Origin: Lamellibrachia satsuma
Lineage: Eukaryota; Annelida; Polychaeta; Sabellida; Siboglinidae
Length of the DNA: 64,000 nt
Assembly: GCA_033239005.1 (NCBI GenBank)
Contig: BSQZ01000018.1
Span: forward strand, 8,728,536 to 8,792,535
Direction of reading: 5' to 3'
This document shows, one piece after another, positions 23,027 to 35,416 of the stretch (position 1 is the first letter of the stretch; each line of letters starts with the position of its first letter). A program made the translations under genes and the position numbers. The notes beneath the pieces were generated by a model, which did no database searches, had not been told where the DNA came from, and was given only the letters and a program-made list of their open reading frames with translations.

Positions 23027-23100
23027 CCGCAGTGGGATTTGAAACCGGGTTATCTCGATTGAGAGTCCCGGTATAGTAACCGGTATGCTATCATGCCCCA
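23027..23100 (-). repeat. tRNA-derived sequence (SINE or tRNA pseudogene)
   Basis: The minus strand starts TGGGGCATGATAGCATACCGG, with a good box A (TAGCATACCGG). About 45 bases later a box B-like GGTTTCAAATCCC follows. Spacing fits an internal pol III promoter. A cloverleaf with a normal anticodon arm is not convincing, so a tRNA-derived SINE head is more likely than a working tRNA gene. Confidence 0.55.
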
Positions 23101-23189
23101 CAAAAGACGAAGCTCTACACATCCGGGGGCAGCTAGCTGATGTTTGCGGTGTCTTTGGGGGTCATCGGTTAGCTAAGTTTCGGCCAGCG

Positions 23190-23460
23190 CGATGATATCG
23201 ATAACATATTCATGGATGCAATCATCATCATGTAATCCGTTGGACTTCCGAAAGATGCAGATTAATGTACTGGCCGAGGGCGTCAAGTTATCATTTCTTC
23301 AATTTATCTCTAAAGCGGCAACAGAAACGCGAAAGCATGATAAAAAAATTTACGGACCTTTGCAGGACGCGATGGGTTAATTGTTACGGTGTATTGGAGG
23401 TGTTCGCACTACGATTTACAAAAAACGTGGACACACGTGGACTTTTGGATACTTAAGCGT
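23190..23460 (+). mobile_element. hAT transposase fragment
   Basis: A plus-strand frame gives KKFTDLCRTRWVNCYGVLEV followed by FALRFTKNV, a conserved block of hAT-superfamily transposases upstream of the dimerisation region. Preceding codons are frame-broken. The fragment at 7.74-7.95 kb shares this block. Confidence 0.75.
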
Positions 23461-23902
23461 GCTGTCCCTCTATTGTCCTGTTAGGAAACTGGACACCCCA
23501 CATCTTGAGGGTCTGGATCCGCCGTCAATAAAGTTGTGCTGCACAATAAAAAGGAACAAACGGACAACATTTTAACCTGCAAACGAACTGATATTCAGTA
23601 AACAAACGAACTGATATTCAGTAAACAAGATACATTCTTGATTCTTCACCCGAGAGCGTTGCACAGATACATTTGAAAGAGGCGACAGTCTCTATCTCTT
23701 TTTACACTGATGGATACGCGTGCATTTATGCCAGTTGGATTGTTATTCAATACTCACGAGCTTTGTTTCTTTTGCATTAATTTCTATCCCGTAGTTTGGG
23801 GAGGTATTGTCAAGGCAGTTAACTAGGTTGGCAAGTTCTTGTTCATCTCAGTCGATGCCATCAGTAAAGAGTAGGTTTGTGATATTAAATAAATAAATGT
23901 CA

Positions 23903-23908
<6 letters not shown>

Positions 23909-23995
<87 letters not shown>
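23909..23995. repeat. (AT)n microsatellite
   Basis: About 87 bp of AT dinucleotides in the PARP-like intron. Confidence 0.98.
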
Positions 23996-23996
<1 letters not shown>

Positions 23997-24700
23997 CCGG
24001 AATTTACTGTTACGTCTGATACGCAAGTAATAAGCCACTATATTAAACAGCAACATTCCAACAAGAGCATATTCTACATTTTAAATCGGGAACTGTGCCT
24101 GCAATGCTGCAACAATAAACTTAATCATTAAACATTGTGAGCATTATTCCACACCACGTTTGATTTTGATGTAATCTGAACTGACAGGAGGAAGGGTGTC
24201 GACATATAATAATCAGGTCATAACCAAATTTATCTTATCACCACTGCCACAACTTACATCTATGTGTAGATTTTACACATCTCTTTATTTCGCTTGGTAA
24301 ACTCCCAATGTTTTCAAGAAATCTGTCAACTGCATACTATAGTATATATTGTTTCGTGTTGAAATTTGAAATAGAAACACGATGACGGTCGGTTTTCTAT
24401 GGAACTATTGTATGTCTCTCAAGTGCACGAATGTGTAACAAGTCATAAACAACAATAACGTCGCACAGCCTACCAATTGTTTATATTATTCCGCCATCCG
24501 TCCATTTTTAATTATAACCAATCTGTGGCAGTGGCGATATGGTGAGTGGCGCCCTTGCCAGGGAGCGTGAGGCCTTACAGTAATATATGTTTGCGTCAGA
24601 AAGTCTGCCGCACATATGTTATAGGAATGACTCCGAATTAGCGACATGCACCTGTGTGACATTGACTGCAGGGGCTCCAACATGTCATGAGGCCGACCGC
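23996..24700. other. Intronic sequence, no gene seen
   Basis: Lies just downstream of exon 8 of the PARP-like gene (minus strand). No further exon could be supported. Confidence 0.4.
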
Positions 24701-24705
24701 CTTAC

Positions 24706-24820
24706 CGTACTGCAGGTCTTTGCGCATGCGCTCATAGAGGTCGTTATTGACGGAGAACTTGAAGAGGCAGCGAGCGCACGACTCGTACGGAGTCGCCCCG
24801 TTGCCCAGCTCCTTTATGCA
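24706..24820 (-). CDS. PARP-like gene, exon 8 (fourth CxxC and first regulatory helix)
   Basis: 38 codons plus one base; acceptor TTCCACCGCAG and donor GGTAAGG. It begins CIKELG and contains CARC, the fourth CxxC. The rest (LFKFSVNNDLYERMRKDLQY) matches the first helix of the PARP regulatory domain (LIxLIxxVxxMxxxMxEm). The single overhanging base completes Gly with exon 9. A short tandem repeat with TGACGTCA motifs lies immediately upstream of the acceptor. Confidence 0.78.
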
Positions 24821-24831
24821 CTGCGGTGGAA

Positions 24832-24897
24832 AGTACGTCATAGTAGCAGGTGGAAATGACGTCATAGTAGCAGGCAGAAACGACGTCATAGAAGCAA
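24832..24897. repeat. Short tandem repeat with TGACGTCA-type motifs
   Basis: Three imperfect units of about 24 bp (ACGTCATAGTAGCAGGTGGA-like) directly upstream of the exon 8 acceptor. One copy holds a perfect TGACGTCA palindrome, the consensus cAMP-response element. Its intronic location gives no direct evidence of function. Confidence 0.8.
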
Positions 24898-25202
24898 CAA
24901 CAGTGGACACGTATATTTAATAAGGGATTCCGAAATGTAGTTAACTGTATATGGAATAAGAAAATGAAGTGGGTACTGTGCTTGTTTTTTAAACATAAGA
25001 GTGATTGCCGTATCGTCCCACGATTATAATTGGAAATACAGAACTACGTATTTGTGTATTATATATTTGCAATTTCTTCAACTGGTGTGCATCCTTTGTC
25101 GGTATATTAAAAAACATATAAGCGTTGTTTTAGTCATACTAACGACTGCGACAATAGAAATAGTGCGTTGTTCTTGGTGGGTGAGTGAACAATAATTCGT
25201 CA

Positions 25203-25610
25203 TTGTCCTTAAAACGAAAACGTTTGCAGCAGAGCTGGCTCAATGACCACGTTAACACAAATAACAATCTTTGTCCTTAAAACGAAAACGTTTGCAGCAG
25301 AGCTGACTCAATGACCACGTTAACACAAATAACAATCTTTGTCCTTAAAACGAAAACGTTTGCAGCAGAGCTGGCTCAATGACCACGTTAACACAAATAA
25401 CAATCTTTGTCCTTAAAACGAAAACGTGTGCAGCAGAGCTGACTCAATGATCACGTTAACACAAATAACAATCTTTGTCCTTAAAACGAAAACGTTTGCA
25501 GCAGAGCTGACTCAATGACCACGTTAACACAAATAACAATCTTTGTCCTTAAAACGAAAACGTTTGCAGCAGAGCTGACTTAATGACCACGTTAACACAA
25601 ATAACAATCT
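25203..25610. repeat. 68-bp minisatellite, 6 copies
   Basis: Six units beginning TTGTCCTTAAAACGAAAACG, nearly identical, in the PARP-like intron between exons 7 and 8. Confidence 0.97.
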
Positions 25611-26360
25611 TTCTTGAATATTGCCACAAGAGTGTGCGTTTTTAACATTCGTCTATGGTTCGTAAAGCATAACGTTAACAGGAAGTAACCTACTATAAGT
25701 AAGTAACTAGCACAGTTAAAATGGTGGCGTTGGTAATCTCGTGCAATCTCGCCGAACAACGCCCTCTGGGTTGGACCAACACACGCGTCAATAAAACGCC
25801 AAAAATGCTCGGTTTCTACATGGTATTTACAAACACTCGGCAAGGAAAACTTTCAGTTACATGTAGGTTTACGTATTTATGATGCATTGTATGTTTGGCA
25901 AATACTTAAAACGTGTGGAATCGAGAAGATTAAACTAAAATAACAAGCAAAAGTGTTCCGGTTATAGAATATGTCATATGCAACATTGAACATGATTACT
26001 TTTGATAACTGCATGAGCAATTGTGAAAATATTGTTAATGCCCCATACAGTATAGACCGGCAAGAGCACTTCTTTATGTATTTAAATTGTTTACTTATTA
26101 ACAGTTATAAATGTTTACCTTTTTATATTTAAAACTACATTTTTTGGCTTAGTCATATTTTCTTACTTGCTTATATTTTAATGTATACTGGCATTGTACT
26201 TGCATATATTATCATACCTGAAATAAAAGTATTATATTTTGTTCTTTATAATAGGAGTAATGTTTCAATTAAAAATCAGACTTTCTTGCGCGACAAGCCT
26301 GTTGCGGGAAGGTACGACACTTCCACCGGAGCATCGCGGGCCTCCGGCCGTGGTTCTCTG
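25611..26360. other. Intronic sequence, no gene seen
   Basis: No exon, RNA or element is recognised between the 68-bp repeat and exon 7. Confidence 0.4.
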
Positions 26361-26366
26361 TCCTAC

Positions 26367-26513
26367 CTCGTCACAGTTGTTGCCTTTGTCGATTGTTAGC
26401 GTCAGACACTTCGTGCAGGCGGCTGACGACTGCTGACTAGAAGCCAGCCGAGCGAGGCACTCAGCGCATGGCATGGTGATCTTACTGGTTTTCTTCGATG
26501 TTCCCACGGTCGA
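26367..26513 (-). CDS. PARP-like gene, exon 7 (Cys-rich, first three CxxC)
   Basis: 49 codons, phase 0/0, acceptor CTATTGCAG and donor GTAGGA. It encodes TSKKTSKITMPCAECLARLA, a second CTKC 13 residues further on, and ends NNCDE. The last Cys pairs across the splice with the first residue of exon 8 to make a third CxxC (CDEC), which strongly supports the exon order. Zinc binding is inferred from the Cys pattern. I know no PARP with such a module at this place. Confidence 0.72.
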
Positions 26514-26519
26514 CTGCAA

Positions 26520-27290
26520 TAGACAGGGCGGGTCCTAATTACGCCCATAACTCTCGATGGAAACAGTACCGACAACAGGGCCCGAGGTTATAAACCGTAC
26601 TCAAACTCAAGCTCAAGTCTGCACTCAAGTCTGAGATTTCATGCTCACCAGAGTTTTCGTGCTCAACCGAGGTTATAAAACGTCTTGAGTACGTACTCAG
26701 CTGAGTACGAAACGACGCGGTTTTTTCAAATGCACAAGCGGCCAAGTGGAACTCTCTTTTTGAAAAAGATAACAAAGATACTTCCGCATATAAACACTGG
26801 TGGACGAAGAATTTCGGCTGCAAGCGTCTCTTTTGCGGGAAAAAGCACCGGAGAAAAATCAACCCATCACCAATATCACACGCTGTGTGGAAAGTCGAGC
26901 ACACAGTGAACGATTTAACAGACAGAACGAGACGAGTCACATGATAAAACTGTCTAAAAATAAAAAAATAGCAAAAAGTAATACCTCGCAGCCAGACTAA
27001 GACTGCCCCAACTAAGCGATTCGGCAGCCTAAGTAATTATGTTTGCCATGTTCATTTGGCGTAGTAACTAGAACTTCTGGAAATGTACCGAGGAACACGA
27101 CAAGTTGTACTTTTTTAATGAATGCAACGAAGATTTCATCACAAGTACGAATTCTTTTCTTAAACAGACTGCGCGTAATATTTAAACTATTCGCAAATTA
27201 TCAAAATAACCTGAAGTTTCGCGAAGACTTTATTTGTTTTTTTGTTTGCTTGAATACAATTTAGTGAATTGAATTACTGAAAAGAAAAAC
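26520..27290. other. Intronic sequence, no gene seen
   Basis: A 133-codon minus-strand open frame at 26539-26940 shows no recognisable domain and no clear splice sites. It is not called. Confidence 0.35.
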
Positions 27291-27296
27291 ACAACC

Positions 27297-27379
27297 GAAA
27301 TTCGTGAGTTTTTAAGTGTTCTCATTTCTACTTCAATTGATGTTTGAACAAAACTCAAATAACGTAATAGTTTGTCTGA
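27297..27379. repeat. About 80-bp direct repeat, left copy
   Basis: Starts GAAATTCGTGAGTTTTTAAG and ends near TAATAGTTTGTCTGA. A copy at about 87% identity lies 1.05 kb to the right. The pair flanks PARP-like exon 6. Confidence 0.9.
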
Positions 27380-27569
27380 TGATTTCACGTAAAACTACGT
27401 ACAAAAGTTGCACAAACGAGCTGTAGCATGTGGTAGTGGATACTAAGTAGGTTTCATTTTTCACAAAATGAATTAAAAATGAAACGAGCGAGGAAATCGA
27501 ATTGAGAAGGGACGTTTAACTTCAGGTCTAGCCGTTCGGAGAAGACGCTTACTTGGCCACAGCACTTAC

Positions 27570-27641
27570 CACGGTGTGTTGCATCCAGTTGAGTGTCTTG
27601 TCGAAGGCGTGGCCGATGATACTGCTCTTCGACCACGGCAT
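27570..27641 (-). CDS. PARP-like gene, putative exon 6 (linker)
   Basis: 24 codons (MPWSKSSIIGHAFDKTLN, then WMQHTV), phase 0/0, between a long pyrimidine tract with GTGCAG and a consensus GTAAGT. The size, splice sites and phase fit, but no domain is recognised. Superficial likeness to the MPLGKLS stretch of PARP regulatory domains is probably coincidental because that motif is found in exon 9. It sits between two roughly 80-bp direct repeats. Confidence 0.55.
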
Positions 27642-28344
27642 CTGCACAAAGGCAAACTGGCGGTGTTCTTGCTGTCAACAAGTCTTGCACTCCAACTGGA
27701 AAACTTAGTGAACCGGATACAATGGCGTATTTAAAGACGTCGGTCAGAAGTATGATTTTTGGCCAACAATATCGCATTCTAAGTCTATTATCACTCAAAT
27801 AACTGGTTAAATAATTTCACAAGTTGCATATAAAGCACATTAGGTCATAAAAGACGTGCGCCTGTGCGCAATTTGGGCATGTGTTCTCCTTATTATTAAG
27901 GCCCAAATCACTATGTGACGTCACACAAGGAACCGGCTCCGTATACAAAAATAAATGCCAACAATTGGGAAATGTATCCACAGCCTCTGCACCCTTCGAT
28001 CATAAAATGTAAATGTGTTTATTTCCCCGCTGTAACTAATGGAACCTCGTTATAAATGCTCAATACGTGTTTTTTTACGCCACTATGTCTCTCATAGTAC
28101 CACCCGTTTCGACCCATTTTAATGTATCTTTCTCCTCACATTTGTAACCTTAAAATCCTGACGGCACACCGCTGAACTACCTGCGTGGTGGCGCTAACAT
28201 CATTGAAATTATGCAGTCGTTGTCAGTAGAAAACATACCATGACATCATATGTAACAAGATTACCATCCAAAGTAAAAAAAAAAGTGGCAATTGAACAAG
28301 TAATCCTGTTCCTACATTAACGGCACTTCTCGTCGTCTAGTTCG

Positions 28345-28416
28345 AAATTCGTGAGTTTTTAAGTGTTCCCATTTCCACTTCAAGTGATGTTTGGAAAAAA
28401 TCAAATAATGTAATAG

Positions 28417-28427
<11 letters not shown>
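28345..28427. repeat. About 80-bp direct repeat, right copy
   Basis: Right-hand partner of the repeat at 27297. It runs directly into the truncated 5' end of the next LINE, so this LINE inserted at or very near the repeat end. Confidence 0.9.
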
Positions 28428-30817
<2,390 letters not shown>

Positions 30818-30827
30818 GGAGACAGGA

Positions 30828-31110
30828 CGTAAGGAGACGGGAAGGAAAGGAACGGGAGGGAAGACAACCGGGGTGAAGGAGAGGGGAGTAGGGGAGACAG
30901 GAGGGAAGGAGAAGGGAGTGGGGGAGACGGGAGGGAAGACAACCGGGGTGAAGGAGAGGGGAGTAGCGGAGACATGAGGGAAGGAGAAGGGAGTGGGGGA
31001 GACGGGAGGGAAAACAACCGGAGTGAAGGAGAGGGGAGTAGGGGAGACAGGAGGGAAGGAGACGGGAGTGGGGGAGACGGAAGGGAAGGGGTCAGGACAG
31101 AATGTGATGG
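30828..31110 (+). repeat. Purine-rich minisatellite at LINE 5' end
   Basis: G/A-only on the plus strand apart from a few bases, with alternating blocks of about 72 bp (GGGAGACGGGAGGGAAGACA types). It flows into the N-terminus of ORF1, where it encodes a Gly/Glu/Lys/Thr repeat. It could act as 5' UTR promoter sequence in intact copies; this is inference. Confidence 0.88.
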
Positions 31111-31712
31111 AGGGGATCGAAAGGAAGAGTTATTCTGCAGCAGTGATAGAGGGGGTGAGGAAGAGAGCGAGGGTGTTTGTGGGGGATTCGATAGTTAGGA
31201 AGACCGACAGAGTCTTAAACAAGGGAGATGATGTGGTGGTCTGCTTGCCTGGAGCCAAAATAGAGGCGATAACTGAGAGGGTAAAAAACATCGTAGGCTC
31301 GGGTAAGGGTGGATCTGTTTTAGTACATGTAGGGACAAATAACGTAGAGAGGGAGGGTACAACTGCCATAGTTAGGAAATATAGGCAGTTGGTCAGAACA
31401 CTAAAACAGACGCGGGTTGAGAAGGTAATACTGTCAGGGATTTTACCTGTGATGGGCAGGAGGGGTCATAAATATCGAAATTGTCGGGGGATGGCAATTA
31501 ACATGTTAGTCCAGAGGCTGTGTAGGGAAGAGGAAGTTGGATTTGTGGATTTATGGGAAAGTTTTGTTGGGAGGGGTGATATGTACATGAAGGATGGGCT
31601 TCATTTAAGTGGAAAGGGGGCGGCAGTATTCGTGGACAAACTTTCAGCAGCAGTAGATAGCGACTTGGGTACAATGACAAATATTTTTGGAAGTAAACAT
31701 TCTTTAAACTAG
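30993..31712 (+). CDS. LINE ORF1, SGNH/GDSL esterase-like (copy B)
   Basis: A 239-aa open frame. The first 45 residues come from the purine-rich repeat. Then follows RARVFVGDSIVRKTDR with the nucleophile motif GDS at about 64-66, GTNN (block III) at about 114-117, and DGLHLSGKGA (block V, catalytic Asp/His) at about 201-210. This is the hydrolase layout found in ORF1 of CR1-type LINEs. The usual longer N-terminus with a PHD-type finger is not visible, so the copy may be 5'-truncated or the start may differ. Role in retrotransposition is unclear even in studied relatives. Confidence 0.85.
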   Translation: MGETGGKTTGVKERGVGETGGKETGVGETEGKGSGQNVMEGIERKSYSAAVIEGVRKRARVFVGDSIVRKTDRVLNKGDDVVVCLPGAKIEAITERVKNIVGSGKGGSVLVHVGTNNVEREGTTAIVRKYRQLVRTLKQTRVEKVILSGILPVMGRRGHKYRNCRGMAINMLVQRLCREEEVGFVDLWESFVGRGDMYMKDGLHLSGKGAAVFVDKLSAAVDSDLGTMTNIFGSKHSLN

Positions 31713-31734
31713 AAGTGCAGGGGTTACCTAGAGG

Positions 31735-32383
31735 TGTCTCAAGCAGAACAAGAGACCACTAGCACAGATAAACCAATATCAAATCATCCGAAAAACATCT
31801 CTGAAAAAGGTTATAGATGCGTATGTTTAAATGCAAGGAGCATAGTAAATAAGAAAAACGAATTAAACATTATGGTAGAAGATATTGACCTCACATAATT
31901 GGTATAACTGAATCATGGGCCAACATAGATATAACAGATGCTGAATTAGGACTGACAGGATACGTAATGTTTAGGAAAGATCGAATAGGAAGAAGGGGCG
32001 GGGGAGTTATTTTATATGTTAAAGAATCTATTCAGGCTTATGAAATAAAACTAGAAAGGGAAGCAGATTGCGATGAAGCTGTTTGGTGCAAAATTGTTTC
32101 AGGAAATTCAAAATTAACTGTTGGATTAGTTTACCGAAGTCCAAACATAAACGAAGAGGACAACACAAAAATAAAAACGCTATAAAGGAAGTTAGTAAAG
32201 GGAATGTATCATAATGGGAGATTTTAACCATGGACACATACAATGGAATTCTCTAGAGAGCACAGGGATTGAGGATCAACAATTTCTATGTTTAATCCAG
32301 GATAGCTTTCTTACTCAGCACGTACTAGAACCAACCAGGGGAGAAAATGTATTAGATATAGTTTTGTCATCACAAAAGAATTA
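31735..32383 (+). pseudogene. LINE ORF2 endonuclease half, frameshifted (copy B)
   Basis: Encodes the AP-endonuclease domain in pieces: VCLNARSIVNKKNELN, then ITESW, DRIGRRGGGVILYVKES, GLVYRSPN and IIMGDFN. At least three frameshifts occur, near 31890, 32175 and 32378. The minus-strand copy C at 59414-60205 shows the same domain open. Confidence 0.9.
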
Positions 32384-34582
32384 GTGGACAATGTAAAAAT
32401 ATTTGAACCATTGGGTAATAGTGACCATAATCAAATACATTTTGACATCAATGTAAAATCAGAAAGTAAAAATAAGAAAACGTACAAGAGAAACTTCCAC
32501 AAAGGTAACTACAAAGATATGAGAAAATACTTAGCACAGCTAGATTGGAATAACATGCTGATGAATAAGACTGCGATTGAATGTTGGAATATTCTAAAAT
32601 ATGAAATTGAGAGTATCATTGATAAATTTGTTCCCTTCCGAAAACAAGGAAAACGGTGTAGAAAGAAACACGTGTCAAAAGAGGCAATTAGAAAAATAAT
32701 GCTAAAACAAACTATGTGGAGGGTTTATAGGCGTACCAGAAAGGAAGAAGACTATGCAAAATACAAAGAGGCACTTAATGCAGCTACAACTGAAATCAGA
32801 CAATCTAAAAGAAGCTATGAGCAAAAACTGGCATGTAACATAAAAACTGACAGGAAGAGTTTTTATGCATATGTCAGGAGTAAACAAAACGTACAAGACA
32901 AGGTTGGACCTCTAGAAGACAGTGCTGGAAATATAATATCACAGGGGTTTTTAATGGCGGAAGACCTAAATGGTTACTTCAGTTCAGTGTTTACAAAAGA
33001 AGATATTAGTTCATTACCAGTTGCTGATGCTAAATTTCAGGGGACTAAATCTGACTATTTAGGACCGTTAGTTGTAACTCCAGAATTGGTAGCTAGGAAA
33101 ATAAAGGCAATGAAGGATAACAAATCACCGGGAGTGGATGGGATTCCTCCAAAATTACTAATGGAAACAGTAGATCAAATCAGTATACCACTTGCAAGAG
33201 TATTCAACTTGTCATTAAAAGAGGGAGTTGTTCCGTTTGAATGGAAAGAAGCAAACATCATACCATTATTTAAAAAGGGTTCGAGAAATAAGTCAGAGAA
33301 TTACAGACCAGTGAGTTTAACGTCAGTGATTTGTAAATTATTAGAAAGGTTAATTAAAGACCATATGGTGGACTTCCTCGTTAAGCATAAATTATTAAAT
33401 TCATCTCAACATGGATTCCTTAAAGCGAGGTCATGCTTAACAAATGTGTTATGTTTTTTGGAAGAAATCACTAAGTGGATAGACGAAGGATCGCCAGTAG
33501 ATATTATCTACTTAGATTTTCAGAAAGCTTTTGACAAAGTGCCACATCAAAGATTGCTACTTAAATTAAAAGCCCATGGTATCGGGGATAGCATAACTGA
33601 CTGGATAGAACAATGGCTGACTGACAGAAGACAACGAGTTGTAGTAGATGGCGAAGTTTCAAATTGGAAATCGGTTTTGAGTGGGGTACCTCAAGGATCA
33701 GTATTAGGACCTATATTATTCTTAATTTATATCAATGACTTGGACGACAGTATAACAAGTAACGTACTGAAATTTGCGGACGACACAAAACTGTTTAGAA
33801 AGGTTAATACTGATGGTGATAAACAACATTTACAAAACGATCTAGACAGATTAGTGAAATGGTCTGAGAAATGGCAGATGCTGTTCAATTTTGGGAAATG
33901 TAAATGCCTACATACAGGACATGGGAACTTGAATGTAAACTATAAAATGGGAGCTACTGTTCTTGGTACTACTGTAAAAGAAAAGGACTTAGGAGTTACA
34001 ATAAGCGCTGATATGAAAGTTTCAGAGCAGTGTGGTATTGCAGCTTCAAAGGGTAATCAAATTCTTGGATTGATTAGAAGAAACATAACATACAAGGGAA
34101 AAAAGTTAATTATACCTCTTTATAAAGCAATAGTTAGACCTCATTTAGAATACTGTATACAAGCATGGAGACCATATCGTAAGAAGGATATAGATACGCT
34201 TGAACGCATACAAAGGAGAGCAACTAAAATGATTCCAGAACTTAGAGACCTTAGTTATGAAGAACGCCTGAAAGAATGTGGTTTAACAACTCTAGAGACA
34301 AGGAGGTTAAGAGGAGATCAGATTGAAGGTTTTAAGATATTGAATGGGTATGAAAATATTGATAGAAATATGTTTTTCTCACTCAAGAAGGATAGCAGAA
34401 CTAGAGGACATGAGGTAAAATTAGTAAAGGATCAATGTAGATTGGACATCAGGAAGCACTCGTTCTCACAGAGGACAGTAAATGAATGGAACAAACTGTC
34501 TACAGATTGTGTAACTGCTAGCAGCGTGAATATGTTTAAAAACAAGGTTGACACATATATCAGGAGGGCGGGTTATAAGTAG
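32384..34582 (+). CDS. LINE ORF2 reverse transcriptase, 732-aa open frame (copy B)
   Basis: Begins in the end of the endonuclease (GNSDHNQIHFDI at 11-22), then a basic linker and the RT: NKSPGVDGIPPKLL (246-259), NYRPVSLTSVICKLLERLI (306-324), YLDFQKAFDKVPHQ (376-389), GVPQGSVLGPILF (434-446), the catalytic FADD (464-467), and the thumb to about residue 720. All RT blocks look intact. The Met used is only the first in the frame; the natural protein would start upstream in the endonuclease. Copies A, C, D and smaller pieces in the window belong to the same family. Confidence 0.93.
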   Translation: MDNVKIFEPLGNSDHNQIHFDINVKSESKNKKTYKRNFHKGNYKDMRKYLAQLDWNNMLMNKTAIECWNILKYEIESIIDKFVPFRKQGKRCRKKHVSKEAIRKIMLKQTMWRVYRRTRKEEDYAKYKEALNAATTEIRQSKRSYEQKLACNIKTDRKSFYAYVRSKQNVQDKVGPLEDSAGNIISQGFLMAEDLNGYFSSVFTKEDISSLPVADAKFQGTKSDYLGPLVVTPELVARKIKAMKDNKSPGVDGIPPKLLMETVDQISIPLARVFNLSLKEGVVPFEWKEANIIPLFKKGSRNKSENYRPVSLTSVICKLLERLIKDHMVDFLVKHKLLNSSQHGFLKARSCLTNVLCFLEEITKWIDEGSPVDIIYLDFQKAFDKVPHQRLLLKLKAHGIGDSITDWIEQWLTDRRQRVVVDGEVSNWKSVLSGVPQGSVLGPILFLIYINDLDDSITSNVLKFADDTKLFRKVNTDGDKQHLQNDLDRLVKWSEKWQMLFNFGKCKCLHTGHGNLNVNYKMGATVLGTTVKEKDLGVTISADMKVSEQCGIAASKGNQILGLIRRNITYKGKKLIIPLYKAIVRPHLEYCIQAWRPYRKKDIDTLERIQRRATKMIPELRDLSYEERLKECGLTTLETRRLRGDQIEGFKILNGYENIDRNMFFSLKKDSRTRGHEVKLVKDQCRLDIRKHSFSQRTVNEWNKLSTDCVTASSVNMFKNKVDTYIRRAGYK

Positions 34583-34740
34583 TTGAACATTGTTGGACTC
34601 TCGATAAGCCAATGGCTTCCTTGTCCACTTGCCATCTGGGCCTTTGGCTTGGATGGCAAATCTTGTTAAATCTTCTTGTTAAATCTTGTTCACTTGCCAT
34701 CTGGGCCTTTGGCTTGGATGGCAAATCTTGTATATCTCCT

Positions 34741-34920
34741 TTCAGTGAGAAAAACACTTCTATCAATATTTCCAAACCACTCATAAAGTAAAAACATAAA
34801 TTCAATCTCCTTATCTTTTGGGTTGTTAAACCATAATTCTTTTCAGGCATTTTTTAAATTAAAGTTTCTCAGTTCTGGAATCAGAATTAGTTAGTCTCCT
34901 CTGTATTCATTCTAGCGTAT
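34741..34920 (-). mobile_element. CR1-like LINE fragment, tail-to-tail with copy B
   Basis: Minus-strand similarity to the ORF2 thumb region, with short matches such as LTTQKIRRL (compare LTTLETRRL) and an inverted ELRNF-type stretch. It points toward copy B, so two 3' ends face each other. Confidence 0.75.
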
Positions 34921-35416
34921 AATAAATATAATGAGGCATTTATAACGCGCCGTATATGTTGGTAAAAACCTGCTCGAGGGCGCAAATCGTATCTATGTCC
35001 TTGTTACGATGTGACATACTAGTTTGTATGCAGCATTTTAAATATGTGAGGCTTACCTTCAATATCAGTCACATGTCGCCAGAAAGCCATAATGAGATAT
35101 TTATACCTCCAGAAAACCAATACATTTAACCAATATTTGGTATATGACACAATGTCCTAGCGGAAATATTAGCAAATATATTATAGTACATTGACAATCA
35201 TTGTGTGGAAAATGTAAAAAACGGGAGAAAACAGAGTTTAAAGAATACCAACATATTTTACCACAAACACGATGATGGACAGAGGACTTACGCATGAGCT
35301 GCAGTAACCAAAGTTGGAATATATCAAGAAAACAATTGCACGAGTGAAGGGTGATCAGGTATTACTTTAAACATATTACTAAAATAATTCAAACAGCCAT
35401 CGACGGTGACGCCTAC
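34921..35416. other. Intronic sequence, no gene seen
   Basis: Between the LINE fragment and PARP-like exon 5. No further exon could be supported. Confidence 0.4.

Larger units (their letters stand above)
30828..34735 (+). mobile_element. CR1-like LINE copy B, nearly full length
   Basis: The best preserved copy in the window. Order: purine-rich tandem-repeat 5' region, ORF1 with an SGNH/GDSL-esterase domain, ORF2 with AP-type endonuclease and reverse transcriptase, and a short 3' region ending in TTGTTAAATC-type tail words. The endonuclease half carries frameshifts, so it cannot move on its own; the RT half is one open frame. ORF1 esterase plus this ORF2 layout is characteristic of the CR1/L2 group. 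A duplicated tail segment of about 62 bp is present at 34629-34730. Confidence 0.93.

Noticed and set aside
26539..26940. 133-codon minus-strand ORF as PARP-like exon
   Set aside because: No good acceptor and donor pair, and no similarity to PARP regions; exon 7 begins just after it with clear signals.
27570..27641. Reading MPWSKSS as the PARP regulatory MPLGKLS motif
   Set aside because: That motif is found in the right context in exon 9; exon 6 lies upstream of the Cys-rich module and is better called a linker.
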